Shown: positions 19,574 through 29,195 of the stretch, piece by piece | Position numbering within the stretch: the first letter of the stretch is position 1 | Layout of the letters: each line of letters starts with the position of its first letter | NCBI RefSeq assembly: GCF_029633825.1 | Contig: NZ_CP090640.1 | Coordinates: 3,348,001 to 3,412,000 of the forward strand | DNA from: Burkholderia contaminans | Lineage (GTDB): Bacteria; Pseudomonadota; Gammaproteobacteria; Burkholderiales; Burkholderiaceae | Length of the DNA stretch: 64,000 nucleotides | Direction: 5' to 3' | Translations under genes and position numbers: made by a program | Notes under the pieces: generated by a model | Database searches by the model: none | Seen by the model: the letters and a program-made list of their open reading frames with translations, nothing else | What the model was told of the DNA's origin: nothing

Positions 19574-19984
19574 TCAGCCGCGCATCGCATCGCGCTGGAG
19601 CGCGACGAGCGCATCGAGCGCACGCGGGCCATCGTCGAACGGCACGAAGATGTGATCGTGGTATGCGGCGGCCATCACGTTGCAACTGATGCCGGCCGCG
19701 CCGAGCGCCCGTGCGAATGCTGCCGTGAGGCCCACCGCCGCGAGGTCCGAATGCACGGTCAGCGTGATCCAGGCCGCACGGAACAGCACGGGCCAGCCGT
19801 GACGCGCTGCCGTCTCCTCTTCGACCACGACGGTCAGCCCTTCCGCCTCGCGGAACGTTGCAATTACTTCGGATAACGATACGTCTGCATCGGTCGGCAG
19901 CAACACGAATGCGAACGCGCCCGGAAGCAGTTCGGGCTGCATCGTGCTCAGCAGGATCGCGAGGTTGCTTTCAGGTTGGCTCAT
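19574..19984 (-). CDS. ACT domain-containing protein
   Basis: A 136-residue cytosolic protein with two tandem ACT-like halves (DUF2241 type): AILLSTMQPELLPGAFAFVLL at the start and WITLTVHSDLAAVGLTAAFARAL in the second half, ending with the AAYHDHIFVPFDDGPRALDAL segment. ACT modules bind small ligands such as amino acids, but the ligand is not known. ATG 19984 is preferred over an upstream start at 20041 whose extension (CPHRHCSTPF) is not family-like. It is the last gene before a convergent terminator and may follow the LysR gene on the same strand. Confidence 0.75.
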   Translation of the reverse strand: MSQPESNLAILLSTMQPELLPGAFAFVLLPTDADVSLSEVIATFREAEGLTVVVEEETAARHGWPVLFRAAWITLTVHSDLAAVGLTAAFARALGAAGISCNVMAAAYHDHIFVPFDDGPRALDALVALQRDAMRG

Positions 19985-20056
19985 CGAAGGAACACGCGTG
20001 GAAAACGGCGTCGAGCAGTGGCGATGCGGGCACGATAGCACGCGCCGCCGCCACCA

Positions 20057-20977
20057 TTAAACGCACATCGTCGCGACTTCATCTGCAAGCCAGTCGCGCA
20101 AGGCGACGATGCGCGGATCGTCCTGCGTGCGCTCCGGATACACGACGTGATACGCAAGGCCGGGCGCCACCTCGACGTTCACGTCGAACAGCTGCACGAC
20201 GCGCCCCTCCGCGAGATCGCGCGCGATCATGCGCGGCTCCGCCAGACCGATCGCGGTGCCGTCCGTCACAGCCTGCACGACGTGGCTCGAATCCGGAAAC
20301 GATACGCACCGGCTGTCGTCGAAGCCGTCGACACCGGCCGCGGCCATCCAGGCCGCCCAGCGCGGCCAGGTCACGCCGTCGACTTCGCAGTCGACGTGGC
20401 AAAGCGTGTGGCGCAGCAGGTCGCGCGGCTTGCGCAATGGCGGCCCGGCCGACAGCAGCGCCGGACTGCAGATCGCAACGACCGACGTATCGAACAGGCG
20501 CTGCGCGCACGCATCGCGATCACGCCCGGTGCCGAAGCGGATCGCGACATCGATGTCGTCGTCATCGAAATCGCGCAACCGGTCGGTGATATCGAACGAC
20601 AGCTCGAACGCAGGATGCTCGGCCCTGAAACGCGGCATCCGCGGCAGCAGCCAGTGCGTCGCGAAGCGCGCGCCGACCGATACGCGCAATTCCGTCTGCT
20701 CCCGCGCGACGCGCCGTGCCCGGGCAGTCGCGCGCTGCAGCCCCGCCAGCGCCTCGGCGGCCGCAGCGGCCAGCACGACACCGGCCGGCGTCAGCCGGAT
20801 GCTGCGGCTCGTGCGGACGAACAGCGCCATGTCGAGCTGCGCTTCGATTCCCTTGATCTGGTGACTGACGGCCGCCGGCGTCAGCCCGACCTCGTCGGCC
20901 GCCCGCGAGAAATTCAGGTGCCGCGCCGCCGCATCGAACGTCCTCAGCGCGCGCGTACCGGGCCACATGCGTTCCAT
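20057..20977 (-). CDS. LysR family transcriptional regulator, GcvA-like
   Basis: A 306-residue LysR regulator of the GcvA/AmpR group. The helix-turn-helix is FDAAARHLNFSRAADEVGLTPAAVSHQIKG within residues 14-43, a hallmark of the group. The effector domain follows with GARFATHWLLPRMPRF and DVAIRFGTGRD. It is divergent from the class IV aminotransferase gene (131-bp gap), the arrangement in which LysR regulators usually control their neighbour. No clear T-N11-A palindrome could be singled out there. Confidence 0.85.
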   Translation of the reverse strand: MERMWPGTRALRTFDAAARHLNFSRAADEVGLTPAAVSHQIKGIEAQLDMALFVRTSRSIRLTPAGVVLAAAAAEALAGLQRATARARRVAREQTELRVSVGARFATHWLLPRMPRFRAEHPAFELSFDITDRLRDFDDDDIDVAIRFGTGRDRDACAQRLFDTSVVAICSPALLSAGPPLRKPRDLLRHTLCHVDCEVDGVTWPRWAAWMAAAGVDGFDDSRCVSFPDSSHVVQAVTDGTAIGLAEPRMIARDLAEGRVVQLFDVNVEVAPGLAYHVVYPERTQDDPRIVALRDWLADEVATMCV

Positions 20978-21108
20978 CGATCTTCAAACCGGATTTGATG
21001 ACCCTTCCAAAACTACTCGTTTTTCAACACGCCATCAATCGGCAAACAATAGGCTTTCTTGAAGATGCCGTGAGCCCCGCGCTCGCGGCCAAACCCGGAG
21101 ATACGCCA

Positions 21109-21924
21109 ATGACCGTTGCCCCGTTCCCGTCCGTCGCTCAGCTCAACGGCGTCGCCGCCACCCCGGACGCGCTCGCCGCGCTCGCGTTCGCGGGCCATGC
21201 GCATTTCACCGCGATGCAGGTGCGCGACGGCCACGTGCGCGGCCTCGACCTGCATCTCGCGCGGCTGCGCGATGCGTCGAGCACGCTCTTCGGCCAGGCA
21301 CTGCCCGACGACCGGATTCGCACGCTCCTGCGCGCCGCGCTCGATCGTGCGCCGCCGGCGCTGTCGCTGACGGCGACCGTGCATGCGACGACGGGCGAAT
21401 TCGTCGCGCCGCGCGACGACGAAACGCTCGACGTGCTGGTCCGCACCGCCGCGCCATCGTCGGGACCGGCGGGCCCGCTCGATCTCGCGCTATTCGAACA
21501 CGAGCGCGTACTGCCGGACATCAAGCACGTCGGTGAAGTCGCCAAGACGCACTTCCTGCGCCGCGCCATCGCGCAGGGTTTCGACGATGCGGCCTTCGTC
21601 GATCGCCACGGGCGCATCAGCGAGGGCTCGATCTGGAATCTGGCGTTCTGGACCGGCGACGCGGTCGTGTGGCCGGTGGCCGGCATGCTCGGCGGCGTCA
21701 CGATGAGCATCCTGCGCCGGCAACTGGCGCGCATGGGCGTCGCGCAGCACGATCGCGAACTGGCACCGGCCGACCTGCCGTCGATGGCCGGCGCCGTCGT
21801 GATGAATTCATGGACGCCCGGGATCGCCGTGCGCCGCTTTGGCACGGCGACGTTGCCCGATTCGACATCGTTCGTCGCGCTGCTGCATCGCGCATACGAA
21901 CAGGAGCCGCCGGCCGCGCCGTGA
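21109..21924 (+). CDS. aminotransferase class IV family protein
   Basis: A 271-residue fold-type IV PLP enzyme (branched-chain/D-amino-acid aminotransferase or aminodeoxychorismate-lyase relatives). The catalytic lysine is within HVGEVAKTHFLRR (~140). The conserved glutamate is in GRISEGSIWNLAFW, which contacts the PLP pyridine nitrogen. The phosphate loop is around GMLGGVTMSILRR. ATG 21109 is chosen because cccggag lies 8 bp before it; the longer start at 20995 adds an unrelated leader. Substrate not identifiable. Divergent from a GcvA-like regulator. Confidence 0.82.
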   Translation: MTVAPFPSVAQLNGVAATPDALAALAFAGHAHFTAMQVRDGHVRGLDLHLARLRDASSTLFGQALPDDRIRTLLRAALDRAPPALSLTATVHATTGEFVAPRDDETLDVLVRTAAPSSGPAGPLDLALFEHERVLPDIKHVGEVAKTHFLRRAIAQGFDDAAFVDRHGRISEGSIWNLAFWTGDAVVWPVAGMLGGVTMSILRRQLARMGVAQHDRELAPADLPSMAGAVVMNSWTPGIAVRRFGTATLPDSTSFVALLHRAYEQEPPAAP

Positions 21925-21951
21925 CGCGCGCCGCCGCGAACCGCGCGCTGC

Positions 21952-22356
21952 TCACGCGTCGACCGTCTCCGGCAGCCGCGCGATCGCCTTGATCTCGAAC
22001 TGGAAGCCGTACAGCCACGTCACGCCGACGGCGGTCAGCGTCGGATGCGGCGCGGCGCCCCAGTAGTCAGGGACGATCTCCCAGATCCGCTCGAACGTCG
22101 CCTCGGGGTCGACGAGGAACACGGTCACGTCGACGACGTCGTCGAACGTGCAGCCGGCCGCACGCAGCACGGCATTCAGGTTGTCGAACGCACGGCGGAC
22201 CTGCGCGCCCAGCTCCGGCTCCGGCGAGCCGTCCTCTCGGCTGCCGACCTGCCCGGACACGAACAGGAAGCCGTTCGAGCGCAACGCCGGCGAATAGCGG
22301 TTGCGATCGTACAGTGCCTGGCGACCGGGCGGGAAAACCACGCTACGCTTTACCAT
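21952..22356 (-). CDS. RidA/YjgF family protein
   Basis: A 134-residue RidA-like protein. RidA enzymes hydrolyse reactive enamine/imine intermediates released by PLP enzymes. Visible family features are YSPALRSNGFLFVSGQVGS, the FDNLNAVLRAAGCTFDDVVDVTVFL core, and the TAVGVTWLYGFQFEIKAIA C-terminus. The strictly conserved arginine of imine-hydrolysing members (usually in the RxxxxV segment near residue 105) is not evident; PTLTAVGVTWL sits there instead, so it may belong to a non-deaminating subgroup. Divergent from a LysR gene. Confidence 0.85.
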   Translation of the reverse strand: MVKRSVVFPPGRQALYDRNRYSPALRSNGFLFVSGQVGSREDGSPEPELGAQVRRAFDNLNAVLRAAGCTFDDVVDVTVFLVDPEATFERIWEIVPDYWGAAPHPTLTAVGVTWLYGFQFEIKAIARLPETVDA

Positions 22357-22507
22357 CCCCTACCTCCTTCGGTTTGCGGGGCGAAACCGCCCCTGCATTA
22401 ACGATGAAGGCACTTTAGGGACCATTGCACGGCGAATAAACCGGCAACCCTGTCCAACACTGTTTGCACGCACCAAACAATTCCGACCGACGCGGAGCCC
22501 TGACCCG

Positions 22508-23473
22508 ATGGATCGATTCGACGCAATGCAGGCATTCGCCCGCGTGGTGGAAGCCGGCAGCTTCACGAAGGCAGCCGAGACGCTGCACATGAGCCGCACC
22601 ACCGTCACGCAACTCGTGCAGCAGCTCGAAGCGCGGCTGCGCGTGAAGCTGTTCAATCGCACGACGCGCAAGGTTGTCGTCACGGCGGACGGCGCCGCGT
22701 ACTACGACCGCGTCGTGCGGCTGCTGGCAGACATGGACGACGCCGAAACGAGCCTGTCCGCCGCGTCCGCGTCGCCCCGGGGGCGGCTGCGCGTGGACGT
22801 GCCGACCCCGTTCGCCCGCCTGATCCTGATCCCCGCGCTGCCCGCGTTCCATGCGCGTTATCCGGACATCCAGCTCGACATGGGCGTGAGCGACCGCGTG
22901 GTGGACGTGATCGGCGAGAACGTCGACTGCGTCGTGCGTGGCGGCGAGCCGACCGATCGCTCACTGGTCGCGCGGCGCGTCGGCGACCTGCGGCTCGGCG
23001 TGTATGCGTCACCGTCCTATCTCGCACGCGCCGGCACGCCGACGCATCCGGACGAGCTGGAGGATACGCATCACCGGGTCGTCGGCTTTCTGTGGGCGCG
23101 CATCGGCAAGGCATTGCCGTTTGCGATGGAACGCGACGGCGAGCAGGTCCACGTGCGCGGACGCTACGTGCTCGCGGTCGACGACGGCAATGCGTACCTC
23201 GAGGCCGGCCTCGCCGGACTGGGCATTCTGTGGCTGCCGGACTACATGGCGGGCGCGCATCGCGCCCGCGGCGAACTGGTGCCGCTGTTCGAGCAATGGC
23301 AGCTCGAACCGATGCCGATGTACATCGCGTTCCCGCCGAACCGGCACGTCAGCGCGAAGCTGCGCGTCTTCATCGACTGGGTCGCCGAGCTGATGGCGCA
23401 GCATGCACCGATTGCGAACCGGCGTCGCGGCGCCGGCAGCTCGCACGACACGCGCAAAAACGCGGCGACCTGA
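22508..23473 (+). CDS. LysR family transcriptional regulator
   Basis: A 321-residue LysR regulator of the large CrgA/DsdC-like group. It starts with MDRFDAMQAFARVVEAGSFT and the helix-turn-helix ETLHMSRTTVTQLVQQLEA. The substrate-binding domain shows RGRLRVDVPTPFARLILIPAL and GENVDCVVRGGEP. ATG 22508 matches the usual family start. Divergent from RidA and immediately upstream of the convergent allA terminator. The target is unknown. Confidence 0.85.
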   Translation: MDRFDAMQAFARVVEAGSFTKAAETLHMSRTTVTQLVQQLEARLRVKLFNRTTRKVVVTADGAAYYDRVVRLLADMDDAETSLSAASASPRGRLRVDVPTPFARLILIPALPAFHARYPDIQLDMGVSDRVVDVIGENVDCVVRGGEPTDRSLVARRVGDLRLGVYASPSYLARAGTPTHPDELEDTHHRVVGFLWARIGKALPFAMERDGEQVHVRGRYVLAVDDGNAYLEAGLAGLGILWLPDYMAGAHRARGELVPLFEQWQLEPMPMYIAFPPNRHVSAKLRVFIDWVAELMAQHAPIANRRRGAGSSHDTRKNAAT

Positions 23474-23493
23474 ATCGCGCCGAACCGGCCGCA

Positions 23494-23524
23494 CAAAAAA
23501 AAACCGCGCATGATGCGCGGGTTT
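23494..23524 (-). terminator. terminator of the allantoin operon (downstream of allA)
   Basis: An imperfect 10-bp stem around aaaccgcgca/tgcgcgg-gttt, loop tga, has a nine-A run on its low-coordinate side, which is a T-run on the minus strand. It ends the puuE-uraD-alc-allA run and may also stop the convergent LysR transcript. Confidence 0.8.
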
Positions 23525-23553
23525 CGTCAGACGCCGGCAGAAACGCCGGCGAC

Positions 23554-24066
23554 TCAGGCCGTCAGCGCGTGCAGCGCCTCGTCGGTGAGCCACAACGATT
23601 CCTGCAGGTCCTGCTCGTTCAGGTTCAGGCCATCGCCGCCGCGATCGACGACGACGAAATCACTGACGCCGCCGAGCGCGATCAGCGGGTGATGCCACAC
23701 GCCCTTCGCATAGTTGACGCCCTGCCAGCCGCTCGTCACGAACGCGCGGATCTTCGCCGGATCGAGATCGCCCGCGGGCGCCACGACGACGAGATACGGC
23801 TGGTCGTTCAGCGGCACGAACGCCTGGCTGCCGAGCGGGTGCCGCTCGAGCATCTTCACTTCAAACGGCAGCGTGCGCGGCTGGCCGCGGAACAGGTTGA
23901 CGAGCGTGCGGCCGTCTTCATCGGTCACGTCGACTTTCGCGAGATCGTGAAAGCGGATCGTGGTGCCGAGGTTGATCGGAATCTGCTTCGCCCCTTCCGT
24001 TTCGATCACGTCGCCGAACGGCGCGAACGCTTCCTTGGTCAGCGGTTCGATGGCAAGCGTCTTCAT
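23554..24066 (-). CDS. allA: ureidoglycolate lyase
   Basis: AllA splits ureidoglycolate into glyoxylate and urea. The 170-residue protein is full length for the family: [14 protein letters not shown] near the start, HDLAKVDV, the [17 protein letters not shown] strand with the metal/substrate region, [10 protein letters not shown], and the diagnostic [10 protein letters not shown] motif (~120). The ATG overlaps the alc stop by 4 bp (ATGA), so the two are translationally coupled. Last gene of the minus-strand allantoin run. Confidence 0.95.
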   Translation of the reverse strand: MKTLAIEPLTKEAFAPFGDVIETEGAKQIPINLGTTIRFHDLAKVDVTDEDGRTLVNLFRGQPRTLPFEVKMLERHPLGSQAFVPLNDQPYLVVVAPAGDLDPAKIRAFVTSGWQGVNYAKGVWHHPLIALGGVSDFVVVDRGGDGLNLNEQDLQESLWLTDEALHALTA

Positions 24067-25076
24067 TTGTCGAGCGTCCCCCACAGGCGCAGGCGCGACA
24101 CGCCGCCGTCCGGAATGATGTTCAGCCGCACGTGCGTGACGGGGCCGAGCGACGCGATATCCTGTTCGAAGTAGTGCTGCTTGTCCATCTGCAGCTTCTG
24201 TTCGCCGAGCAGCACCGGCCAGAACATCGACTGCGTGATCAGCGAGCTGTCCGTGCCGCCCGACACGTACGCGGCCTGGATCGAACAGCGGTCCGGGTAG
24301 TTGCCCTTGAAGAACGCGGTATCGACTTCGATCTTGCGGATCACGCCCGGCTGCGCGAGCGCGATGATCGCCCAGTCGTTGCCCGGTTCGCGGCGGCGGC
24401 GGGTTTCCCAGCCGTCGCCCATGTTCACACCGCGGCCCGGCAGCAGCAGGTTCGACGCGACGCCGAAGTGCTGGTTGTTCGCGGCCACCACATAACCGCC
24501 GTTTTCCATCGCCGCGAGGTCGAACTGCTCGGTCGCGCTCGCGCCGGCCCAGTCGAGCTGCGGCTGGCCGTACACGCGCAGGCGTGCGATGCCGCCATCC
24601 GGGTAGATGTTCACGCGCAGGTGGGTAAACGCTCGCGCATCGCTCGCTTCGACGTAGTGATGGCTGTTGCCCTGCAGTGTCGTCGAGGGCACGATCTCGA
24701 CCCACTCGGTCGCATGCGTCGGCGCGCCGTCGGCCACGAACGCGGCCTCGATCGACGCGGCCGGCGGGAAATTGCCGGTGAAATGGCTCGTGTCGATGTC
24801 GAAGCCCTTGATCACGCCCGGGCGCGCGAGCTTGACGATGCACCAGTCGTAGCCCGTCGTGCGCTTGCGGCGCGTTTCCCAGCCGTCCATCCACTTGCCG
24901 TGGTCGTCGTACTTGCCGGGGATGAAGACGGCCGGCTCGGGGTTCAGCATCCGGTCCTTCGGCGCGAAGAAATCGTCGCTGGCTTCGAGCGCCTGCGCAC
25001 CGAGACGCGGGTCGGCCAGGTTCACGTAGCGCCGCGTGAAGTCGGGAGCGTTGGGATCGAGAAGCGGAACAGCCAT
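24063..25076 (-). CDS. alc: allantoicase
   Basis: Allantoicase hydrolyses allantoate to ureidoglycolate and urea. The 337-residue protein contains two homologous jelly-roll repeats. Each has a [14 protein letters not shown] segment ([21 protein letters not shown] in the first half, [17 protein letters not shown] in the second) and a [22 protein letters not shown] ending. That internal duplication is the family signature. It starts [21 protein letters not shown], as typical. It follows uraD with a 62-bp gap and overlaps allA by 4 bp. Confidence 0.96.
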   Translation of the reverse strand: MAVPLLDPNAPDFTRRYVNLADPRLGAQALEASDDFFAPKDRMLNPEPAVFIPGKYDDHGKWMDGWETRRKRTTGYDWCIVKLARPGVIKGFDIDTSHFTGNFPPAASIEAAFVADGAPTHATEWVEIVPSTTLQGNSHHYVEASDARAFTHLRVNIYPDGGIARLRVYGQPQLDWAGASATEQFDLAAMENGGYVVAANNQHFGVASNLLLPGRGVNMGDGWETRRRREPGNDWAIIALAQPGVIRKIEVDTAFFKGNYPDRCSIQAAYVSGGTDSSLITQSMFWPVLLGEQKLQMDKQHYFEQDIASLGPVTHVRLNIIPDGGVSRLRLWGTLDK

Positions 25077-25138
25077 GATGTTTCCTTGTTTCAGTGAGGC
25101 GATCAGGCCGCTGCGATGCAGCAGGCCGTATTGCGATG

Positions 25139-25660
25139 TCAGGCGTCGATCAGGTCGTCGAGGCGGAAACGCGCGATCCGGTAGATCTGGTCGAGGCTCG
25201 CCCGCAGCTCCTCGGTGCGCGAGTGATTCACGCGCGACTCGAAGTTCGCGATGATGCCGTGCCGGTCATAGCCGCGCACCGCGAGGATGAACGGGAAACC
25301 GAACTTCTCGCGATACGTGCGGTTCAGCGTCAGCAGCTTGTCGAACTCTTCCTGCGTGCACTGGTCGAGGCCCGCGCCGCTCTGCTCGCGCGTCGACTCG
25401 GCGGTCAGCTCGCCGCGCACGGCGGCCTTGCCGGCCAGTTCCGGGTGAGCGTTGATGAGCGCGAGCTGGCGCACTTCGCCGGCCGTTTCCACCGCGCCCG
25501 ACATCGTCTTGTGGAGCGCGTCGATGCTCGCGAACGGCCGCTCGCCCGCGGCGACTTCGGCCACCCACGGCGAATGTTCGAAAATCCCCGACAATGCCGC
25601 GACAAATGCACTCGGCGCCATCGTGTTCAGTTGTTCCAACGTGTAGCGCATCGCCTTCAT
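25139..25660 (-). CDS. uraD: OHCU decarboxylase
   Basis: 2-oxo-4-hydroxy-4-carboxy-5-ureidoimidazoline decarboxylase makes (S)-allantoin, the last step of urate ring opening. The 173-residue helical protein shows [17 protein letters not shown] with the catalytic-region residues, the catalytic-histidine segment [26 protein letters not shown], the [20 protein letters not shown] helix and the substrate motif [12 protein letters not shown]. The ATG overlaps the puuE stop by 4 bp. With uraH and puuD it completes urate-to-allantoin conversion in this window. Confidence 0.95.
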   Translation of the reverse strand: MKAMRYTLEQLNTMAPSAFVAALSGIFEHSPWVAEVAAGERPFASIDALHKTMSGAVETAGEVRQLALINAHPELAGKAAVRGELTAESTREQSGAGLDQCTQEEFDKLLTLNRTYREKFGFPFILAVRGYDRHGIIANFESRVNHSRTEELRASLDQIYRIARFRLDDLIDA

Positions 25661-26610
25661 GCTTTCCCTTCGTTTCGATGATTGGGCTGATACGGATGAT
25701 GTTCACGCCAGTGACGCGCGATATCGACACGGCGCGTCACCCATACGCGATCGTGCTTCTCGATGTGATCGAGGAAACGCTGCAGCCCGCGGAACCGGCC
25801 CGGCCGGCCGAGCAACCGGCAGTGCATGCCGATAGACAGCATCTTCGGCGCCTCGTCGCCCTCCGCGTACAGCACGTCGAATGCGTCGCGCAGGTAGTCG
25901 AAGAAGTGATCGCCCGTGTTGAAGCCCTGCGGCGTCGCGAAGCGCATGTCGTTCGTGTCGAGCGTGTACGGCACGATCAGCTGCGGCGACGTGCCGCCGC
26001 CCGACACCTCGACATCCATCCAGAACGGCAGGTCGTCGCCGTAGTTGTCGGAGTCGTACAGGAAGCCGCCGTATTCCGCGACCAGGCGGTGCGTATTGGG
26101 GCTGTCGCGGCCGGTGTACCAGCCGAGCGGACGCTCGCCCGTCACGCGCTCGATCGCTTCCATCCCGAGGCGCATGTGCTCGGCTTCAAGCTCGGGCGTC
26201 ATGCTCTGGTAGTGGATCCAGCGCCAGCCGTGGCACGCGATTTCATGGCCCAGCTCGACGAAGGCGCGCGCAAGCTCCGGGTGGCGTTCGATCGCCATGC
26301 CGACGCCGAACACCGTCAGCGGCATCCCGCGCTTCTCGAATTCGCGCAGGATGCGCCACACGCCGGCCCGCGAACCGTATTCGTAGATCGACTCCATGCT
26401 CATGTGGCGGTCGGGATACGCGGCCGCGCCGACGATTTCCGACAGGAACTGCTCGGAGCCCGGATCGCCGTGCAGCACGCAGTTCTCGCCGCCCTCCTCG
26501 TAGTTCAGCACGAATTGCACGGCAACGCGGGCGCGCCCCGGCCAGTTCGCCTGAACGGGATGGCGGCCGTAGCCGATCAGGTCGCGCGGATAGTTGGGAT
26601 CGAGTGACAT
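25657..26610 (-). CDS. puuE: allantoinase, polysaccharide-deacetylase type
   Basis: PuuE opens the allantoin ring to allantoate without needing the metal site of classical AllB. The 317-residue protein is a NodB-fold carbohydrate-esterase-4 relative: YPRDLIGYGRHPVQANWPG at the start, VQFVLNYEEGGENCVLHGD, GHEIACHGWRWIHYQ, and GWYTGRDSPNTHRLVAEYGG with SDNYGDDLPFW. ATG 26610 precedes MSLDPNYP, the usual start. It is the first gene of the tightly coupled puuE-uraD-alc-allA set, about 148 bp after the racemase gene on the same strand. Confidence 0.95.
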   Translation of the reverse strand: MSLDPNYPRDLIGYGRHPVQANWPGRARVAVQFVLNYEEGGENCVLHGDPGSEQFLSEIVGAAAYPDRHMSMESIYEYGSRAGVWRILREFEKRGMPLTVFGVGMAIERHPELARAFVELGHEIACHGWRWIHYQSMTPELEAEHMRLGMEAIERVTGERPLGWYTGRDSPNTHRLVAEYGGFLYDSDNYGDDLPFWMDVEVSGGGTSPQLIVPYTLDTNDMRFATPQGFNTGDHFFDYLRDAFDVLYAEGDEAPKMLSIGMHCRLLGRPGRFRGLQRFLDHIEKHDRVWVTRRVDIARHWREHHPYQPNHRNEGKA

Positions 26611-26758
26611 GGTTCGAAGTGCGGCGAAAGCTCGCTGAAATAATGGGTTCGCATCGACTGCGCAGGCGCCGGAGGCCGGCTGCGCAAGCCGATGCGATGA
26701 CGGCCCAGTGTAGCGAAAACGCCCATACGCGCCCATACAGCGGCGCAGATAGTGCGTG

Positions 26759-27550
26759 TCAGACGGTGTGTATGTGCGGTTGCGGCAAATTCGGGAGCGC
26801 TTCCGCCTCATCCCTGTCCGGCGGGCTGAAGCGGGCGAACGCGCCGTCGTAGCGCTTCGGCAGCGGGCGCGCGTAGTCGCCACGCTTCGCGGTCGCGAGG
26901 CGCAGCGCGACGAGCGCCTCGGCCCACTTGACGGCCGCCGTGACGCCCTCGACCACCGGCGCGCCGATCTGCTGCTCGATCTCGTGCGCGAACTCGGCCA
27001 TCCCCGCGCAGCCGAGCACGATCGCGTCGGCGCCGTCCTCGTCGAGCGCGCGCCGGCATTCGTCGACGATGATCCGGCGCGCGGCCGAGCCCGGCCGGTC
27101 GAGCTCGAGCACCGCGACGTCGGTCGCGCGCACGTTGCGGCAGAACCGTTTCATCCCGTAGCGTTCGGCGAGATGCCATGCCATCCCGCAGGTGCGCGCG
27201 AGTGTCGTGACGACAGAGAAGCCCGGCGCGAGCACGCTCGCCGCATGCATCGCGGCCTCGGCAATGCCGATCACCGGCCCGCGTGCGAGCTCGCGCGCCG
27301 CGTACAGGCCCGGATCGCCGAAGCACGCGATCACGTACGCATCGCAACCGTCGCGCTCGCCCCGCGCGACCTCGGCGAGCAGCCCCGGCGTCGCGAGCGC
27401 CTCGTCGTAATAGCCTTCGATCGACGGCGGCCCCATGGGCGGGCTCACGGCCACGATCTCCGTGCCGGCAGCCGCGACCTCGCGCGCGCAGCGGCCCATC
27501 GCGTCGGTCATCCGCTGGGTCGTATTCGGATTGATCAGTCGGATCCTCAT
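26759..27550 (-). CDS. Asp/Glu/hydantoin racemase family, probable allantoin racemase
   Basis: A 263-residue two-cysteine racemase. The N-terminus IRLINPNTTQRMT is the hydantoin/allantoin racemase signature. The paired catalytic cysteines are in VIACFGDPGL (~76) and LGCAGMAEFA (~183). In this context it would interconvert allantoin enantiomers, since PuuE and related hydrolases are stereoselective; that substrate is inferred from position between an NCS1 transporter and puuE. The C-terminus carries an extra ~30-residue tail rich in Pro and Asp. Confidence 0.82.
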   Translation of the reverse strand: MRIRLINPNTTQRMTDAMGRCAREVAAAGTEIVAVSPPMGPPSIEGYYDEALATPGLLAEVARGERDGCDAYVIACFGDPGLYAARELARGPVIGIAEAAMHAASVLAPGFSVVTTLARTCGMAWHLAERYGMKRFCRNVRATDVAVLELDRPGSAARRIIVDECRRALDEDGADAIVLGCAGMAEFAHEIEQQIGAPVVEGVTAAVKWAEALVALRLATAKRGDYARPLPKRYDGAFARFSPPDRDEAEALPNLPQPHIHTV

Positions 27551-27560
27551 CGCACGCTCC

Positions 27561-29045
27561 TTACGCCTTCGCGCTCGTGAGCAGCCGGTAGAACACGAAG
27601 CCGAGCCCCGCTCCGATGAACCACGAGAAATTCGCGAGGGCCTGCCAGCCCGGCACCATCACGCAGAGGACCGCGATCACCGCGGCCGGCAGCAGCGCGG
27701 CCAGCGCGCGGCGGTTCACGCCGCCCGTGTACCAGTACGTGCCGCTTTCCGACATCGTGTACAGGTCGTCGCGCACGAGCCGGCCGCGCTTGACGAGGTA
27801 GAAGTCGGCGATCAGCACGCCGTACAGCGGGCCGATGAACGCGCCGAGCACGTCGAGCGTGTAGTGGATCACCGCCGGGTTGTTGAACAGGTTCCACGGC
27901 GTGATGAAGATCGACGCGACGGCCGCGAGCATCCCACCCGCGCGCCAGCTGATCAGGCGCGGCGCGACGTTCGAGAAGTCGAACGCGGGCGACACGAAGT
28001 TCGCGACGATGTTGATGCCGATCGTCGCGATCGTGAACGTGAGCGCGCCGAGGATCACCGCGGTCGGATGGTCGATGCGGCCGACCGTCGCGACCGGATC
28101 GGTGATCAGTTCGCCGAACACCGGCAGCGTCGCGGCGGTGGTGATCACCGTGACGAGCGAGAACGCGAGGAAGTTGACGGGCAGCCCCCAGAAATTGCCG
28201 CGCTTCACGTCGCCGAACGAGCGGCAGTAGCGCGAGAAATCGCCGAAGTTCAGCATCGGCCCGGAGAAGTACGACACGACCAGCGACACGGCCGTGATCA
28301 TCACCGGAATCACTTCCGCGCCGTGGTACTTCACGCCGCCGAGGTTGATGCCGATGTTGCGCCAGCCCGCTCGCCACACCATGTAGCCGGCGAGGATGAA
28401 CATCACGACGTAGACGGCCGGCCCCGCGAAGTCGATGAACTTCTTGATCGTCTCCATCCCGTTCCAGAACACGAACGCCTGGAGCACCCACAGCAGCATG
28501 AAGCCGGCCCAGCCGACCGCCGACAGCCCGAGGAAGCCGTAGCGATGCACGTCCGCGTAAGGCAGCCATTGCGGAAAGAATTTCAGCACGACGATCACGA
28601 GCGCGCTCGACGCGAGATAGGTCTGGATGCCGTACCACGCGATCGCGATCAGCCCGCGGATCACGGCCGGCACGTTCGCACCGAGTACGCCGAACGTCGC
28701 GCGACATGCGACCGGGTACGGCACGCCGATCTGCTGGCTCGGCCGCGCGATCAGGTTGCACAGCGCGTTCACGAGGCCGATGCCGACGATCAGTGCAATC
28801 AGCACCTGCCAGCTCGTCAGCCCGAGTGCGAACAGGCTGCCCGCGAACACGTAACCGCCGACGCTGTGCACGTCGGACATCCAGAACGCGAAGATGTTGT
28901 ACGAACCCCATGTCTGATTTTTCAGGGGTGCCAAATCTTCGTTGTACAGACGTTCGCTGTAACCATTCGGCAGTGTCGGGTCGCCGCCCTCGCCGCCTTC
29001 TTCCGCCGGATAGGCGCTATCGTGCGCCACACTGAACTGAGCCAT
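27561..29045 (-). CDS. NCS1 family nucleobase/allantoin/hydantoin transporter
   Basis: A 494-residue inner-membrane cation symporter of the NCS1 family (PucI, Mhp1, CodB relatives) with about 12 helices. Family marks are NEDLAPLKNQTWGSYNIFAFWMSD in pieces at residues ~32-55, the helix-3 ARPSQQIGVPYPVACRATFG substrate segment, and the SGPMLNFGDFSRYC motif. The substrate is probably allantoin, uracil or a purine, inferred from the neighbouring racemase (10-bp gap) and allantoinase. ATG 29045 is preceded by aaggagaag. A perfect 10-bp hairpin (29125-29148) lies between it and the upstream GntR gene. Confidence 0.9.
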   Translation of the reverse strand: MAQFSVAHDSAYPAEEGGEGGDPTLPNGYSERLYNEDLAPLKNQTWGSYNIFAFWMSDVHSVGGYVFAGSLFALGLTSWQVLIALIVGIGLVNALCNLIARPSQQIGVPYPVACRATFGVLGANVPAVIRGLIAIAWYGIQTYLASSALVIVVLKFFPQWLPYADVHRYGFLGLSAVGWAGFMLLWVLQAFVFWNGMETIKKFIDFAGPAVYVVMFILAGYMVWRAGWRNIGINLGGVKYHGAEVIPVMITAVSLVVSYFSGPMLNFGDFSRYCRSFGDVKRGNFWGLPVNFLAFSLVTVITTAATLPVFGELITDPVATVGRIDHPTAVILGALTFTIATIGINIVANFVSPAFDFSNVAPRLISWRAGGMLAAVASIFITPWNLFNNPAVIHYTLDVLGAFIGPLYGVLIADFYLVKRGRLVRDDLYTMSESGTYWYTGGVNRRALAALLPAAVIAVLCVMVPGWQALANFSWFIGAGLGFVFYRLLTSAKA

Positions 29046-29124
29046 GACTTCTCCTTGACGCGGCCGGAAGGCCGCTCCACCGTCATCGATATCGCTCCGG
29101 ATCGACGCCCGGAGTCGGACCAGC

Positions 29125-29148
29125 GGCCCGCGGCAAACGCCGCGGGCC
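29125..29148 (-). other. perfect hairpin between GntR and transporter genes
   Basis: Inverted repeat GGCCCGCGGC / GCCGCGGGCC with loop aaac. No T-run follows on either strand. It could attenuate read-through from the regulator gene into the transporter, or stabilise mRNA ends. Confidence 0.5.
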
Positions 29149-29195
29149 TGCATTTCGCTCGTTCTTGTGGCGCGTGGCCGGGTTCGCGTCGCCGC